DNA of 64,000 nt from Chitinophaga hostae (GTDB lineage: Bacteria > Bacteroidota > Bacteroidia > Chitinophagales > Chitinophagaceae): contig NZ_JAGTXB010000003.1 of NCBI RefSeq assembly GCF_018224885.1, positions 434,001 through 498,000 of the forward strand. The letters are read 5' to 3'. Shown here one piece after another: positions 20,413-29,258 of the stretch (positions within the stretch are counted from its first letter, which is position 1; every line of letters begins with the position of its first letter). The notes beneath the pieces were generated by a model, which was not told the DNA's origin, ran no database searches, and worked only from the letters and a program-made list of their open reading frames with translations. The position numbers were made by a program, and so were the translations under genes.

Positions 20413-21165
20413 ATGCTAACCAAGAAAAATCGCGTATGGGCCGTAGTAGCCCTGTTGACCGGAGTAATCGGATTTTCTTCCTGTTTGAAAAATGATAGCA
20501 ATATCACGCCTCAAAGGCCAATGGCCCAGATCATTATCAAAAATGCATCTACCACCGCCCTGTCTGTTGCCCCTATTTTTTATGATAACGATCAGAAAAT
20601 AAGCGACAGCACCATTAAGTTTGATTTCATTGCCCGGTATTCTGTTTACGGCGGCCCGCACAAGTTTGACCTCAAGAAAAAAGGAGCAGACAGCCTGATC
20701 TCAACTACCGGCATCTATAATATTGATTCTACCCAGTATTACACTTACCTCACCTGGGGTACCAATCCTGTGGTATCAGCGCTCATCAAAACAGATCAAA
20801 CCAACTACACCACTTCTAAAATCGGTATCCGTTTCTTAAACCTGAGTGCTAACGCAGGTCCGGTTGATGTATACATTGGCAGCGAAAATGGTGAAAAGAT
20901 AGATAGTAACAGAACTCCTTTCACGCAGTCCCAGATCGGCGGTGCCAGCACTTTCCAGCTGTTCAGCAATTTCAGCATCAACAACCAGATAACGATTACG
21001 GAAGCAGGTACTAAAACTAAGATCGCCAATATTAGTTTGTCATCACAAACCAGTGGTGTTACTTCATTTGTTCCCGGTAACTTTTACACCATTTACCTGG
21101 CAGGTACCAAAGGCAGCAACGGCGCCGATAAACCGGTTGTCAATGCTTTCTACAGCTTATACTAG
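20413..21165 (+). CDS. DUF4397 domain lipoprotein
   Basis: A 250-residue lipoprotein with leader ending GVIGFSSC (Cys 24). The body is repeated beta-strand segments with the DUF4397 pattern: IGIRFLNLSANAGPVDVYIG, later TEAGTKTKIANISLS and a C-terminal NFYTIYLAGTKGS. DUF4397 proteins are cell-surface beta-sandwich proteins of unknown role, common in Bacteroidota. It shares strand and close spacing with the serine hydrolase upstream, so the two may be co-transcribed. Confidence 0.8.
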   Translation: MLTKKNRVWAVVALLTGVIGFSSCLKNDSNITPQRPMAQIIIKNASTTALSVAPIFYDNDQKISDSTIKFDFIARYSVYGGPHKFDLKKKGADSLISTTGIYNIDSTQYYTYLTWGTNPVVSALIKTDQTNYTTSKIGIRFLNLSANAGPVDVYIGSENGEKIDSNRTPFTQSQIGGASTFQLFSNFSINNQITITEAGTKTKIANISLSSQTSGVTSFVPGNFYTIYLAGTKGSNGADKPVVNAFYSLY

Positions 21166-21186
21166 CAGCTATCAGCTTATTATACC

Positions 21187-21222
21187 AACGGCCCATACAG
21201 CACAACAGCTGTATGGGCCGTT
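21187..21222 (+). terminator. Strong hairpin after the DUF4397 gene
   Basis: A perfect 15-bp stem AACGGCCCATACAGC/GCTGTATGGGCCGTT with a 6-base loop, 21 bases past the stop. There is no T run, so it may be a 3' stabiliser or a non-canonical terminator. Confidence 0.65.
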
Positions 21223-21247
21223 GCCGTTATGGTGAATAAATATCCCT

Positions 21248-21296
21248 GCACAAACGCAGAACGGGCCGTGGTTACGGCTCGTTCTGCGTTTGTGCA
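21248..21296 (+). repeat. Second strong hairpin before aspC
   Basis: Perfect 17-bp arms TGCACAAACGCAGAACG/CGTTCTGCGTTTGTGCA around a centre that can pair further (GGGCCG with CGGCTC, imperfect). No T run follows. It lies 45 bases upstream of the aspC -7 box. Confidence 0.75.
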
Positions 21297-21340
21297 GCAG
21301 CCGGGTATGATCTTTCCATGTATTATCTACTTTTTTTCTG

Positions 21341-21348
21341 TAGGTTTG
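21341..21348 (+). promoter_or_regulatory. Candidate aspC promoter -7 box
   Basis: TAGGTTTG matches TAnnTTTG, 20 bases before the ATG at 21369. No clear -33 TTTG. Confidence 0.45.
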
Positions 21349-21368
21349 TTCCGGTACAATGTTAAGAT

Positions 21369-22562
21369 ATGAATCAACTAGCAGAAAGGCTGTCAAGGAT
21401 TTCCGAGCCTCAAACAATTAAAATGGCTAAACTCGGCCGCGAGTTGAAAGCCCAGGGTATAGATATTGTGGACCTTAGTATCGGAGAACCGGATTTTGAT
21501 ACCCCGGTGCATATCCGTGAAGCCGCCAAAAAGGCGATTGACGAAGGATTTACACACTATACACCGGTGGCCGGCTATCCGGAAGTAAGAAAGGCAGTAG
21601 TGCATAAACTGAAGAGAGATAACGGTCTTGACTATACGCCGGAACAGATAGTCGTATCTACCGGCGCCAAACAATGCCTGGCAAACGCGGTACTGAGTAT
21701 CGTGAATCCGGGCGATGAGGTGATCATCCCTACTCCTTACTGGGTAACCTATTCAGAACAGGTGAGTCTTTGCCAGGGCGAAGTGGTATTTGTTCACTGC
21801 AGCATTGAAAACAACTATAAAATTACACCGGAGCAGCTGGAAGCGGCCATCACGCCTAAAACCAGGCTGTTTATGTTCTCCTCTCCCTGTAACCCTACCG
21901 GATCGGTATATTCCCGGGAAGAGCTGGAAGGACTGGCCGCTGTATTTGCCAAACACCCGGAAATTTTTATCATTTCCGATGAAATATATGAATACATCAA
22001 CTACGTGGGCAAACATGAAAGCATCGCGCAGTTTGGAGATCTGATCAACCGTACCATCATTATCAATGGTTTGAGCAAGGGATTTGCCATGACGGGCTGG
22101 CGTTTGGGTTATATGGCTGCGCCACTGGATATTGCCAAAGCGTGTGATAAAATCCAGAGCCAGTTTACCTCTGCCACCTGCTCTATCACCCAGCGGGCTG
22201 CTGTTACCGCCCTTACCGGCGATCTGACCACTGCTGTGGAAATGGTAGCGGAATTCAAAAAACGCCGCGCATATATCCACGAAGCCCTGAAAACCATTCC
22301 CGGTTTAAAGGTAAACGATCCGGAAGGCGCCTTCTATATGTTTCCCGACATCAGCGCGTTTCTGAATAAATCATATGAGGATCTGCATATCAAAAATGCG
22401 GATGACCTTTGCATGTTCCTGCTTCACAAAGCCAATGTGTCTACCGTAACCGGCAGCGCATTCCAGCAACCCAATTGTATCCGCCTGTCGTATGCCACCA
22501 GTATGGATAAACTGGAAAAAGGCGTGGAAAGAATGAGGACCTGGCTGGGAAAACTGGCGTGA
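21369..22562 (+). CDS. aspC: Aspartate aminotransferase (class I/II PLP aminotransferase)
   Basis: A 397-residue enzyme transferring the amino group between aspartate and 2-oxoglutarate. It starts MNQLAERLSRISEPQTIKMAKLGRELK and has the subgroup Ib pattern (VDLSIGEPDFDTP). The PLP lysine is in NGLSKGFAMTGWRLGY, with Asp (IISDEIYEYI) and Asn (SSPCNPTGSVYSREEL) contacts present. The C-terminal RLSYATSMDKLEKGVERM includes the carboxylate-binding Arg. A prephenate or kynurenine aminotransferase role cannot be excluded from sequence. The stop is followed closely by a family A repeat. Confidence 0.9.
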   Translation: MNQLAERLSRISEPQTIKMAKLGRELKAQGIDIVDLSIGEPDFDTPVHIREAAKKAIDEGFTHYTPVAGYPEVRKAVVHKLKRDNGLDYTPEQIVVSTGAKQCLANAVLSIVNPGDEVIIPTPYWVTYSEQVSLCQGEVVFVHCSIENNYKITPEQLEAAITPKTRLFMFSSPCNPTGSVYSREELEGLAAVFAKHPEIFIISDEIYEYINYVGKHESIAQFGDLINRTIIINGLSKGFAMTGWRLGYMAAPLDIAKACDKIQSQFTSATCSITQRAAVTALTGDLTTAVEMVAEFKKRRAYIHEALKTIPGLKVNDPEGAFYMFPDISAFLNKSYEDLHIKNADDLCMFLLHKANVSTVTGSAFQQPNCIRLSYATSMDKLEKGVERMRTWLGKLA

Positions 22563-22565
22563 GAG

Positions 22566-22669
22566 GGAATTGAGAATTACGAATTACGGAGCACTGGATA
22601 GATATACGGGGATCATCTTCCATTATCTGATATATTACGCCGTAATTCGTAATTCCTAATTCGTAATTA
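22566..22669. repeat. Intergenic inverted repeat, family A
   Basis: Perfect 15-bp arms AATTACGAATTACGG at 22575-22589 and 22640-22654, with an extra CTAATTCGTAATT copy outside the right arm. The centre contains ATAGATATACGG, a diverged form of the TAGATATCAGCG core. It begins within 4 bases of the aspC stop. Confidence 0.8.
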
Positions 22670-22684
22670 TATATAATATTATTA

Positions 22685-22692
22685 TATATTTG
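22685..22692 (+). promoter_or_regulatory. Candidate promoter -7 box of the 22711 gene
   Basis: TATATTTG matches TAnnTTTG, 18 bases before the ATG, in AT-rich DNA just after the repeat. AT richness makes a chance match more likely. Confidence 0.35.
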
Positions 22693-22710
22693 TGTGAATA
22701 ACGTATAAAG

Positions 22711-23235
22711 ATGGATGTGAATAAACTATTGTATGTAGCGATTGCAATTGGTGCAGTTGCTATCATATATCCGACAATAAAAGATCTTTTCAAAAAAAAT
22801 AAGCCGGATGGCGCCTCTCCGGAAGATAAACCGGCGCCTGTAAATGCCGCTATCCTGCCATTGCAGCTGCAGGCATACGAAAGAATGGCGTTGTATGTAG
22901 ACCGTATTACTCCTCAAAGTCTGATCGGGCGTATTTATCAGCCGGGGCTGCTGGCGGTGGATATGCAGATTGCTATGGTACAAAATATCAAGGCAGAATA
23001 CGAGCATAATGTTACCCAACAGATCTATGTATCTACCATGACCTGGGAAGCCGTAAAAACATTGAAGGAACAAACCATTTCGGTGATCAACCAGGTAGCG
23101 GTGCAATTGCCGCCGGATGCGCCTGCGATGGAACTGAACAAACAAATCCTGGAAGTTTTTTTACAGGCCGGTGAATCTCCTGCGGAACTGACCTCCCAGA
23201 TCATTAATGCTGAAGCGAAACGCCTGATGAGATAA
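22711..23235 (+). CDS. Membrane-anchored protein of unknown function
   Basis: A 174-residue protein with one N-terminal transmembrane segment (about residues 6-22, LLYVAIAIGAVAIIYPTI), a Lys/Asp/Pro linker (residues 27-43), and a helical cytoplasmic-looking domain (LPLQLQAYERMALYVDRI, then KTLKEQTISVINQVAVQL). I do not recognise an enzymatic motif. The helical domain and anchor suggest a structural or scaffold role. Its stop codon directly abuts that of the convergent M23 gene, with no bases between. Confidence 0.75.
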   Translation: MDVNKLLYVAIAIGAVAIIYPTIKDLFKKNKPDGASPEDKPAPVNAAILPLQLQAYERMALYVDRITPQSLIGRIYQPGLLAVDMQIAMVQNIKAEYEHNVTQQIYVSTMTWEAVKTLKEQTISVINQVAVQLPPDAPAMELNKQILEVFLQAGESPAELTSQIINAEAKRLMR

Positions 23236-24168
23236 TCACTTCGCGCGGATCACTTCATTCAGCAGATACCCTTTTCCATTAAACAGTATGTAAAGTGGTT
23301 TTCCCTGGTACCAGGGAACGCCGGCGGTTTTGGCATGCACCTGTATATGCAGGTGAGGCTCTGTACTAAAACCCGAGTTGCCCACGCAGCCCAGGGCCTG
23401 TCCCTGTTTTACATACTGCCCTTCGTGCACAATTACGCTATTCATCTTAAGATGTGCCATAAACACATAATAACCGGGTGTTTCCAGCAATACCTGGTTG
23501 GTATTTTTCGGGCCTCTGTCCATCGCCGGCGGAATATTATCCGGGTTACTGCTGTAAGCCCTTGTTACCAGCCCGTCGCAGGGCGCGTAAACCGTATCGC
23601 CGAAAATTTCATAATCTGTTAGTTTACGGGAAAATATTTTATTCGCCCGGCCTCCGCTGTTGTTAAGTCTTACGATATCCATGGCATATACCGCGCCCCT
23701 TAAACTAAAGTGGAAAACATTAGTGGGCAATCCTTTCCCACCCTGCAACACAAAATAGTTACCGGGCTTAAAAGGCAACGACAGCGCCACTGTATCCGGT
23801 TTACCCGTAGTACCGGTGAAATAAAGGATACTGAACACAATGAAAACGGCCGACAAAAAAAAGTTGCTCCGCTTTTTCCACCGCGGCGTTGGTTTGGCCG
23901 TATGGTCGTGCTTTCGCAGTACATAAGCCGCGCAGCAGAGCAGTAATAAACCGCCAAAAATATAACCGGCATAAATGGAAAGATATACCCAGGTACCATA
24001 CAGGTATAGAAACACGGCCAGTGTAAGACCCAGCAACAGATAGCTGAAAGTAGCCGGCAATGGCCTGCTTCCTGCCTTCCAGACAAGATATAAACTATAT
24101 AATCCCAGCACGAGGGTAATGCCTAATAAACAATAAATGATCATAAGAGCCAGCCAACTTTCACACAA
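23236..24168 (-). CDS. Membrane-bound M23 (LytM) family protein, possibly degenerate
   Basis: A 310-residue protein with about four N-terminal hydrophobic segments (residues 8-118) and a C-terminal LytM/M23 domain (residues about 130-300). The domain includes VYAPCDGLVTRAY, HEGQYVKQGQALGCVGNSG and EPHLHIQVH, the last carrying the HxH motif. The first zinc ligand motif HxxxD appears as VYAMD, so the His is replaced by Val and the site may be inactive or use another residue. M23 enzymes cut peptidoglycan cross-links; degenerate ones activate amidases. A second Met at residue 9 is an alternative start. It is divergent from the mutase gene. Confidence 0.78.
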   Translation of the reverse strand: MCESWLALMIIYCLLGITLVLGLYSLYLVWKAGSRPLPATFSYLLLGLTLAVFLYLYGTWVYLSIYAGYIFGGLLLLCCAAYVLRKHDHTAKPTPRWKKRSNFFLSAVFIVFSILYFTGTTGKPDTVALSLPFKPGNYFVLQGGKGLPTNVFHFSLRGAVYAMDIVRLNNSGGRANKIFSRKLTDYEIFGDTVYAPCDGLVTRAYSSNPDNIPPAMDRGPKNTNQVLLETPGYYVFMAHLKMNSVIVHEGQYVKQGQALGCVGNSGFSTEPHLHIQVHAKTAGVPWYQGKPLYILFNGKGYLLNEVIRAK

Positions 24169-24240
24169 ATTATCAATATTTTTCTCAGCGGCGAAGTACC
24201 ATAATAATTATGTAACATTGCAACGCTAGTTTTAGATACT

Positions 24241-25788
24241 ATGGAAAAAACCATTCAAACCGATTCGGGCATCGTTATAGCGCCGCTGTATACCCAGCCG
24301 GTGGCTATGGAAGAGCTGCCTGGCAGTTTTCCCTACACCCGGGGCATACACGCTTCCATGTACCGCGATAAACTGTGGACCATGCGGCAATATGCAGGGT
24401 TCAGTACAGCGGAAGAATCGAATAAGCGTTATCATTACCTGTTAAGTCAGGGCGTAATGGGATTAAGTGTTGCCTTTGATTTACCTACCCAGATCGGCTA
24501 CGATTCCGACCACCCGATGTCAGAAGGAGAAGTAGGCAAAGTAGGAGTGGCCATAGATTCTCTCGAGGATATGGAAATATTATTTAAGGATATTTCTCTC
24601 GAACAAATATCTACCTCTATGACGATCAATGCCACCGGTTTTATACTGCTGGCCTTTTATATCGCACTCGCTAAAAAACAAGGCGCCGACCTTAAAAAAA
24701 TTTCCGGCACCATACAAAATGATATCCTGAAAGAATATGCAGCCAGGGGCACTTTTATTTATCCGCCACAGCCCTCCATGCGGTTGATCACGGATATTTT
24801 TGCCTATTGCAGTAAGGAAGTCCCCAAATGGAATACCATCTCCATTTCCGGCTATCACATCCGGGAAGCCGGCGCCAATGCAGTGCAGGAGCTTGCCTTT
24901 ACGCTGGCTAACGGGAAGGCATATCTGAAAGCAGCACTGGAAAAAGGACTGGATATCAATGTATTCGCCAAAAGACTTTCCTTCTTTTTTAATGCACACA
25001 ACCATTTGTTTGAAGAGGTAGCCAAATTCCGTGCAGCAAGGCGGATGTGGGCGCACATCACTCAATCGCTGGGCGCCACAGATCCCAAAGCACAGATGTT
25101 GCGCTTCCATACGCAAACCGGGGGCAGCACACTAACGGCACAACAACCACAGAACAATATAGTACGGGTAGCTATCCAAACGCTGGCTGCTACCATGGGA
25201 GGCACCCAATCGCTGCATACCAACGGCTACGATGAGGCGTTATCGTTACCTACGGAAGAAGCGGCCCGCATTGCGTTGCGTACCCAACAGATCGTTGGTT
25301 ATGAAAGCGGTGTAGCCGACACCCCGGATCCGCTGGCCGGTTCATTTTATGTGGAAGCGCTCACCAACGAAGTAGAAAGCAAAGCCTGGGAGCTGATCAA
25401 TAAAATAGATGCCATGGGAGGCGCTGTCAGCGCAATAGAACAGGGCTTTATACAGGATGAGATAGCCCGCAGCGCCTATAAATACCAGCAGGAAATAGAA
25501 AATAATGAAAAAATTATCATCGGTGTGAATAAATTTACGGCGGCCGACCAGGCTGCGCCGGAAGTTTTCCGTATCGATGACAGCATCCGTATATTACAGT
25601 CCGAACGACTGCAATCATTACGTGCCAGACGCGATAATGCCGCAGTACAAACGGCGCTGACAAAAATCAGGCAGGCTGCCGGCACCAACGAAAACCTGAT
25701 GCCACTGGTAGTGGAAGCAGTAGAGCACCTGGCAACACTGGGCGAAATAGCAGATGTACTGAGAGAAGTATGGGGAGAGTATAAATAA
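24241..25788 (+). CDS. Methylmalonyl-CoA mutase, catalytic (barrel) subunit without B12 domain
   Basis: A 515-residue TIM-barrel subunit of a cobalamin-dependent acyl-CoA mutase. It has [54 protein letters not shown] and [13 protein letters not shown], all close to methylmalonyl-CoA mutase. The substrate-contacting Tyr (RQYAG) and Arg (AARGT) favour methylmalonyl-CoA over isobutyryl-CoA. The C-terminal B12-binding domain (DxHxxG) is absent, so a separate small subunit must exist elsewhere. It would interconvert succinyl-CoA and methylmalonyl-CoA, for propionate or branched-chain catabolism. A methyltransferase follows after 25 bases, probably co-transcribed. Confidence 0.88.
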   Translation: MEKTIQTDSGIVIAPLYTQPVAMEELPGSFPYTRGIHASMYRDKLWTMRQYAGFSTAEESNKRYHYLLSQGVMGLSVAFDLPTQIGYDSDHPMSEGEVGKVGVAIDSLEDMEILFKDISLEQISTSMTINATGFILLAFYIALAKKQGADLKKISGTIQNDILKEYAARGTFIYPPQPSMRLITDIFAYCSKEVPKWNTISISGYHIREAGANAVQELAFTLANGKAYLKAALEKGLDINVFAKRLSFFFNAHNHLFEEVAKFRAARRMWAHITQSLGATDPKAQMLRFHTQTGGSTLTAQQPQNNIVRVAIQTLAATMGGTQSLHTNGYDEALSLPTEEAARIALRTQQIVGYESGVADTPDPLAGSFYVEALTNEVESKAWELINKIDAMGGAVSAIEQGFIQDEIARSAYKYQQEIENNEKIIIGVNKFTAADQAAPEVFRIDDSIRILQSERLQSLRARRDNAAVQTALTKIRQAAGTNENLMPLVVEAVEHLATLGEIADVLREVWGEYK

Positions 25789-25813
25789 TTATATAAGCGT
25801 ATTCAACAATCAA

Positions 25814-26722
25814 ATGAGTTTAATCTATCACAACAACTGCCCGCTTTGTGGTTCCGCACAGATACATGAAGCGCTGGATGCCAAAGACTATACTGTATCA
25901 AAAGAAACCTTCCATATTGTCCACTGCGGAGGCTGTGGCGGCCGGTTTACACAAAACGTACCCGATGGTGCGCATATAGGCCGTTATTACCAGTCGCAGG
26001 AATATATTTCGCATTCTGAAACCAAAAAAGGACTCATCAACCGTTTATACCACAGCGTGAGAAAGATCACGCTGCGCTCCAAACAAAACTGGGTGCGCAA
26101 TGCCGCTGGTATCAAACAGGGTACCTTACTGGACATCGGCAGCGGTACCGGCGCTTTCCTGCATTATATGCAGCTTGGCGGGTGGACAGTTACCGGTCTT
26201 GAGCCCGACGAAAATGCACGCCGCAATGCAAAAGACATCTACAATATCACCGCACTCCCGGTAGAAGAATTATATACACTGGCGCCGCAACAGTTTGATG
26301 CGATTACGATGTGGCATGTACTGGAACATGTACATGACCTGCACCGGTACCTGGATCATATCCGTACCCTGCTGAAACCCGGTGGCTCCCTGCTGATTGC
26401 AGTTCCAAACTATACCTCTTCCGATGCCGGCTACTACAAAGAATACTGGGCAGCCTACGATGTGCCGCGGCACCTTTATCATTTTTCACCAGGTGCAATG
26501 GAAAAGCTGTTAACACAGCACCACATCCAACTTGTAAAGAAACATCCGATGGTATTTGATGGCTTCTATGTAAGTCTGCTCAGCGAAAAATATAAAACAG
26601 GCAAAAGTCGCCTGCTGCAGGGATTTTTCCATGGCTTCCGCTCTTACAGGAAAGGCCTGAAAACAGTGGACAGATGCAGCTCGATCGTGTACGAATGCAA
26701 GGCAGCTGTTCAGCGAAGTTAG
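25814..26722 (+). CDS. Class I SAM-dependent methyltransferase with N-terminal zinc ribbon
   Basis: A 302-residue protein. Residues 9-45 hold a CPLCG...CGGCG pair typical of a zinc-ribbon that precedes some Methyltransf_23-type enzymes. The SAM-binding motif I is LLDIGSGTGAFLHYM (near residue 105), followed by VTGLEPDENA. The C-terminal part has WHVLEHVHDLHRYL and LLKPGGSLLIAVPN. The substrate is unknown; relatives act on sugars or small molecules in surface polymer pathways. It is closely linked to the mutase gene but has no evident metabolic connection. A family B repeat starts 2 bases after its stop codon. Confidence 0.85.
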   Translation: MSLIYHNNCPLCGSAQIHEALDAKDYTVSKETFHIVHCGGCGGRFTQNVPDGAHIGRYYQSQEYISHSETKKGLINRLYHSVRKITLRSKQNWVRNAAGIKQGTLLDIGSGTGAFLHYMQLGGWTVTGLEPDENARRNAKDIYNITALPVEELYTLAPQQFDAITMWHVLEHVHDLHRYLDHIRTLLKPGGSLLIAVPNYTSSDAGYYKEYWAAYDVPRHLYHFSPGAMEKLLTQHHIQLVKKHPMVFDGFYVSLLSEKYKTGKSRLLQGFFHGFRSYRKGLKTVDRCSSIVYECKAAVQRS

Positions 26723-26724
26723 TC

Positions 26725-26910
26725 TTGCCCAGGATTTAAGTGATTATGATGATTTACAGGATTTTATTTTTTTGATTAAAGAGATTTAAAAAGATTTGGG
26801 TAGATATCAGCGGAAAAAATTCGCTGATATCTACCCAAATCTTTTTAAAATCAAAAAATCATCAATAGAAAAATCCTGTAAATCATCATAATCACTTAAA
26901 TCCTGGGCAA
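26725..26910. repeat. Intergenic inverted repeat, family B, perfect 41-bp arms
   Basis: The outer 41 bases pair perfectly (26725-26765 with 26870-26910), beginning TTGCCCAGGATTTAAG. The centre is a second perfect palindrome, GGGTAGATATCAGCG at 26798-26812 with its complement at 26822-26836 around a 9-base loop. Between these the arms pair imperfectly, so nearly all 186 bases can fold. It fills the space between two convergent stop codons (26722 and 26928). Confidence 0.95.
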
Positions 26911-26927
26911 AACAAAACCCGCTGCGT

Positions 26928-29090
26928 TTATTGCAATTTAAGTTCATCGATCAGCCTGGTGCATCCGGCGTACTTGTCTACAATAAAAAGTACATAACGG
27001 ATATCTACCATGATATTTCTGCAGATGGCAGGATCAAAATTAATGTCACTCATAGTACCTTCCCAGGTACGGTCGAAGTTCAGGCCAATGAGGTGTCCGT
27101 GCGCATCCAGTGCCGGGCTGCCGGAGTTACCGCCGGTAGTGTGATTGGAGGCAATAAAGCAAACCGGCATTTTGCCGTTTACGCCATAGCGGCCATAATC
27201 TTTCTTCTTATAAAGTTCAATCAGTCTTGCAGGTACATCAAACTCATAATCACCCGGAACATATTTTTCCATAACGCCATCGAGGTAGGTGTAGAAGTCG
27301 TAGTGAATGGCGTCCCGCGGATTGTAGCCATCCACTTTACCATACGTTACACGAAGGGTGCTGTTGGCGTCCGGGTAGAAAGCTTTTTTGCTGCTCATTA
27401 CGTCCATTTGCGCTTGCATGTAGGTACGCTGCAGGTTGTTGATATTGGCTTGTATATCTGCCAGCGGTTTGCTTACATTATCCACAAAACCTTTACGCAT
27501 AGCCATTACCAGTCGGGTAGCGGGGTCCGTCCACATTTGCGACACTACTGTATTATAAGGTTGCTGTACAAATGCTTTTAATTTTTCGGGAGATGTTAAA
27601 CCGGACAGGGCATACAACTTATCGGACAATGTGCGGCCGTCGCGGTTATGCTCCTGCCATATCTGTGCAAATTCGTTACCGGCGTACCTGGCGGGTATTG
27701 CTTTGGCGTAGAGGTTAGTAAGACTCACACAAATATCGTGGTCTACTTTTGCATTATAGTTCTGGTAAAATGGTTGCATAGACGCCAGGAACTGCTCGCG
27801 CATGGTTTCATACTGTCCCTCTCCCCGTTCATGCACATCGTTGAGGAATGTGATTAAGCGATCACCCACGGTAAATAATTCCACATTTTTTACCAGTTCG
27901 CTGTAGTAATCGCGTGCCTGTGCGTAGGGTTGTATCTGGCTATAGTAAAGGTTCAATGAATCAAGCACCCCGCTATATTTCTGTTTCCATACCGGGTTGG
28001 CTTCCATCAGCTGCCGGTAGTTATCTTCATATTGCAGCTTTTTGCCGATGCCGTTGGTTTGTTTTACCCCCTGCATTTCGCCCATCCATTTTTTCCAGTA
28101 ATTAGCTGTACCGGCATACTTGGCGGCATATTGTATTTTGATCTGTTGATCTTTGCGCATGTAGCCATCTATAATTTTGAGGGCGGCATCCCGCATGTCT
28201 ACTTTGGCGGCATCCAGTACCTCCACCGTTTGCTTTACGGCTTCTGAGGGCAGGTATTCCGTGGTACGGCCCGGGAAGCCCATCACCATGGTAAAGTCGT
28301 TTTGCTTTACCCCTTTCAGGGAGATGGTCAGCGCATATTTGGGCTTTAAAGGCACATTATCCTTTGAATAAGGCGCCGGGCGACCATCTTTACCGGCATA
28401 GATACGAAACATCGAAAAATCGCCCGTATGACGCGGCCACACCCAGTTATCTGTATCTGACCCAAACTTACCGATAGAAGAAGGCGGTGCGCCCACCAAC
28501 CGTACGTCCCGGTAAGTTTCTGTTACAAACAGGAAATACTGGTTGCCTTCATAAAATGGTTTTATCATCACATCCTGCCAGCTTTCCCGGCGAACAGTTT
28601 GTTTAATATCGTTCAGGCGCCTGTCGATCACCGACTGCCGTTCTTTTTCGCTCATACCGGGTTTCACATCCTGCAGAGCTGCTTTGGTGATATCGTCGAT
28701 GCGCACAATGAAGGTGGCAAACAAACCGGGGTTAGGCAGTTCTTCTACGGCCGACTTCGCCCAGAAACCGTTTTCAAGGAAGTTGTTCTGCAGGGAAGAA
28801 TGCTTTTGAATGGCATCATAGCCGCAGTGGTGATTGGTGAGCAGCAATCCCTGTTCAGAGATCACTTCAGCCGTACAAAAACCACCAAAGCTTACGATAG
28901 CATCTTTCAGACTGCCTTTGTTGATATTGTAGATATCCGAGGCGGTGATTTTCATACCCATTCCCTTCATCTCTTTTTCATTGAGGCCGGACAGCAGCTG
29001 AGGCAGCCACATCCCTTCCGTGGCATAAGCCTGCCGCGCAAGTACGAGGAGTACCAACAGCAGCACAGGTTTCGCGATTCGTTGCAACAT
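26928..29090 (-). CDS. S46 family dipeptidyl-peptidase, DPP11-like
   Basis: A 720-residue periplasmic serine peptidase with a signal peptide (to about residue 23, AYATEG). The catalytic His lies in LLTNHHCGYDAIQ and the Ser in TTGGNSGSPALD (Ser 656). The residue 18 positions after that Ser is Arg (FDRTWEG, Arg 674). In the S46 family an Arg there defines DPP11, which removes dipeptides with Asp or Glu at P1, while DPP7 has Gly. The 720-residue length also equals P. gingivalis DPP11. It would help convert external peptides to absorbable dipeptides. Confidence 0.9.
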   Translation of the reverse strand: MLQRIAKPVLLLVLLVLARQAYATEGMWLPQLLSGLNEKEMKGMGMKITASDIYNINKGSLKDAIVSFGGFCTAEVISEQGLLLTNHHCGYDAIQKHSSLQNNFLENGFWAKSAVEELPNPGLFATFIVRIDDITKAALQDVKPGMSEKERQSVIDRRLNDIKQTVRRESWQDVMIKPFYEGNQYFLFVTETYRDVRLVGAPPSSIGKFGSDTDNWVWPRHTGDFSMFRIYAGKDGRPAPYSKDNVPLKPKYALTISLKGVKQNDFTMVMGFPGRTTEYLPSEAVKQTVEVLDAAKVDMRDAALKIIDGYMRKDQQIKIQYAAKYAGTANYWKKWMGEMQGVKQTNGIGKKLQYEDNYRQLMEANPVWKQKYSGVLDSLNLYYSQIQPYAQARDYYSELVKNVELFTVGDRLITFLNDVHERGEGQYETMREQFLASMQPFYQNYNAKVDHDICVSLTNLYAKAIPARYAGNEFAQIWQEHNRDGRTLSDKLYALSGLTSPEKLKAFVQQPYNTVVSQMWTDPATRLVMAMRKGFVDNVSKPLADIQANINNLQRTYMQAQMDVMSSKKAFYPDANSTLRVTYGKVDGYNPRDAIHYDFYTYLDGVMEKYVPGDYEFDVPARLIELYKKKDYGRYGVNGKMPVCFIASNHTTGGNSGSPALDAHGHLIGLNFDRTWEGTMSDINFDPAICRNIMVDIRYVLFIVDKYAGCTRLIDELKLQ

Positions 29091-29258
29091 ATCTGATATT
29101 CTTTTTATAAAAGAGGCAATTTACTATAATTCGGGGAGGGTGGAAAAGATAACCCCGCGTTTCCTGTGATTCATCGACATAAACCAGCTGTTTAGAGAGA
29201 TCACGCGTGTAATGTGAACGGATTACCTGAATTTCATCCCTATATCTATCTGTCGCAA

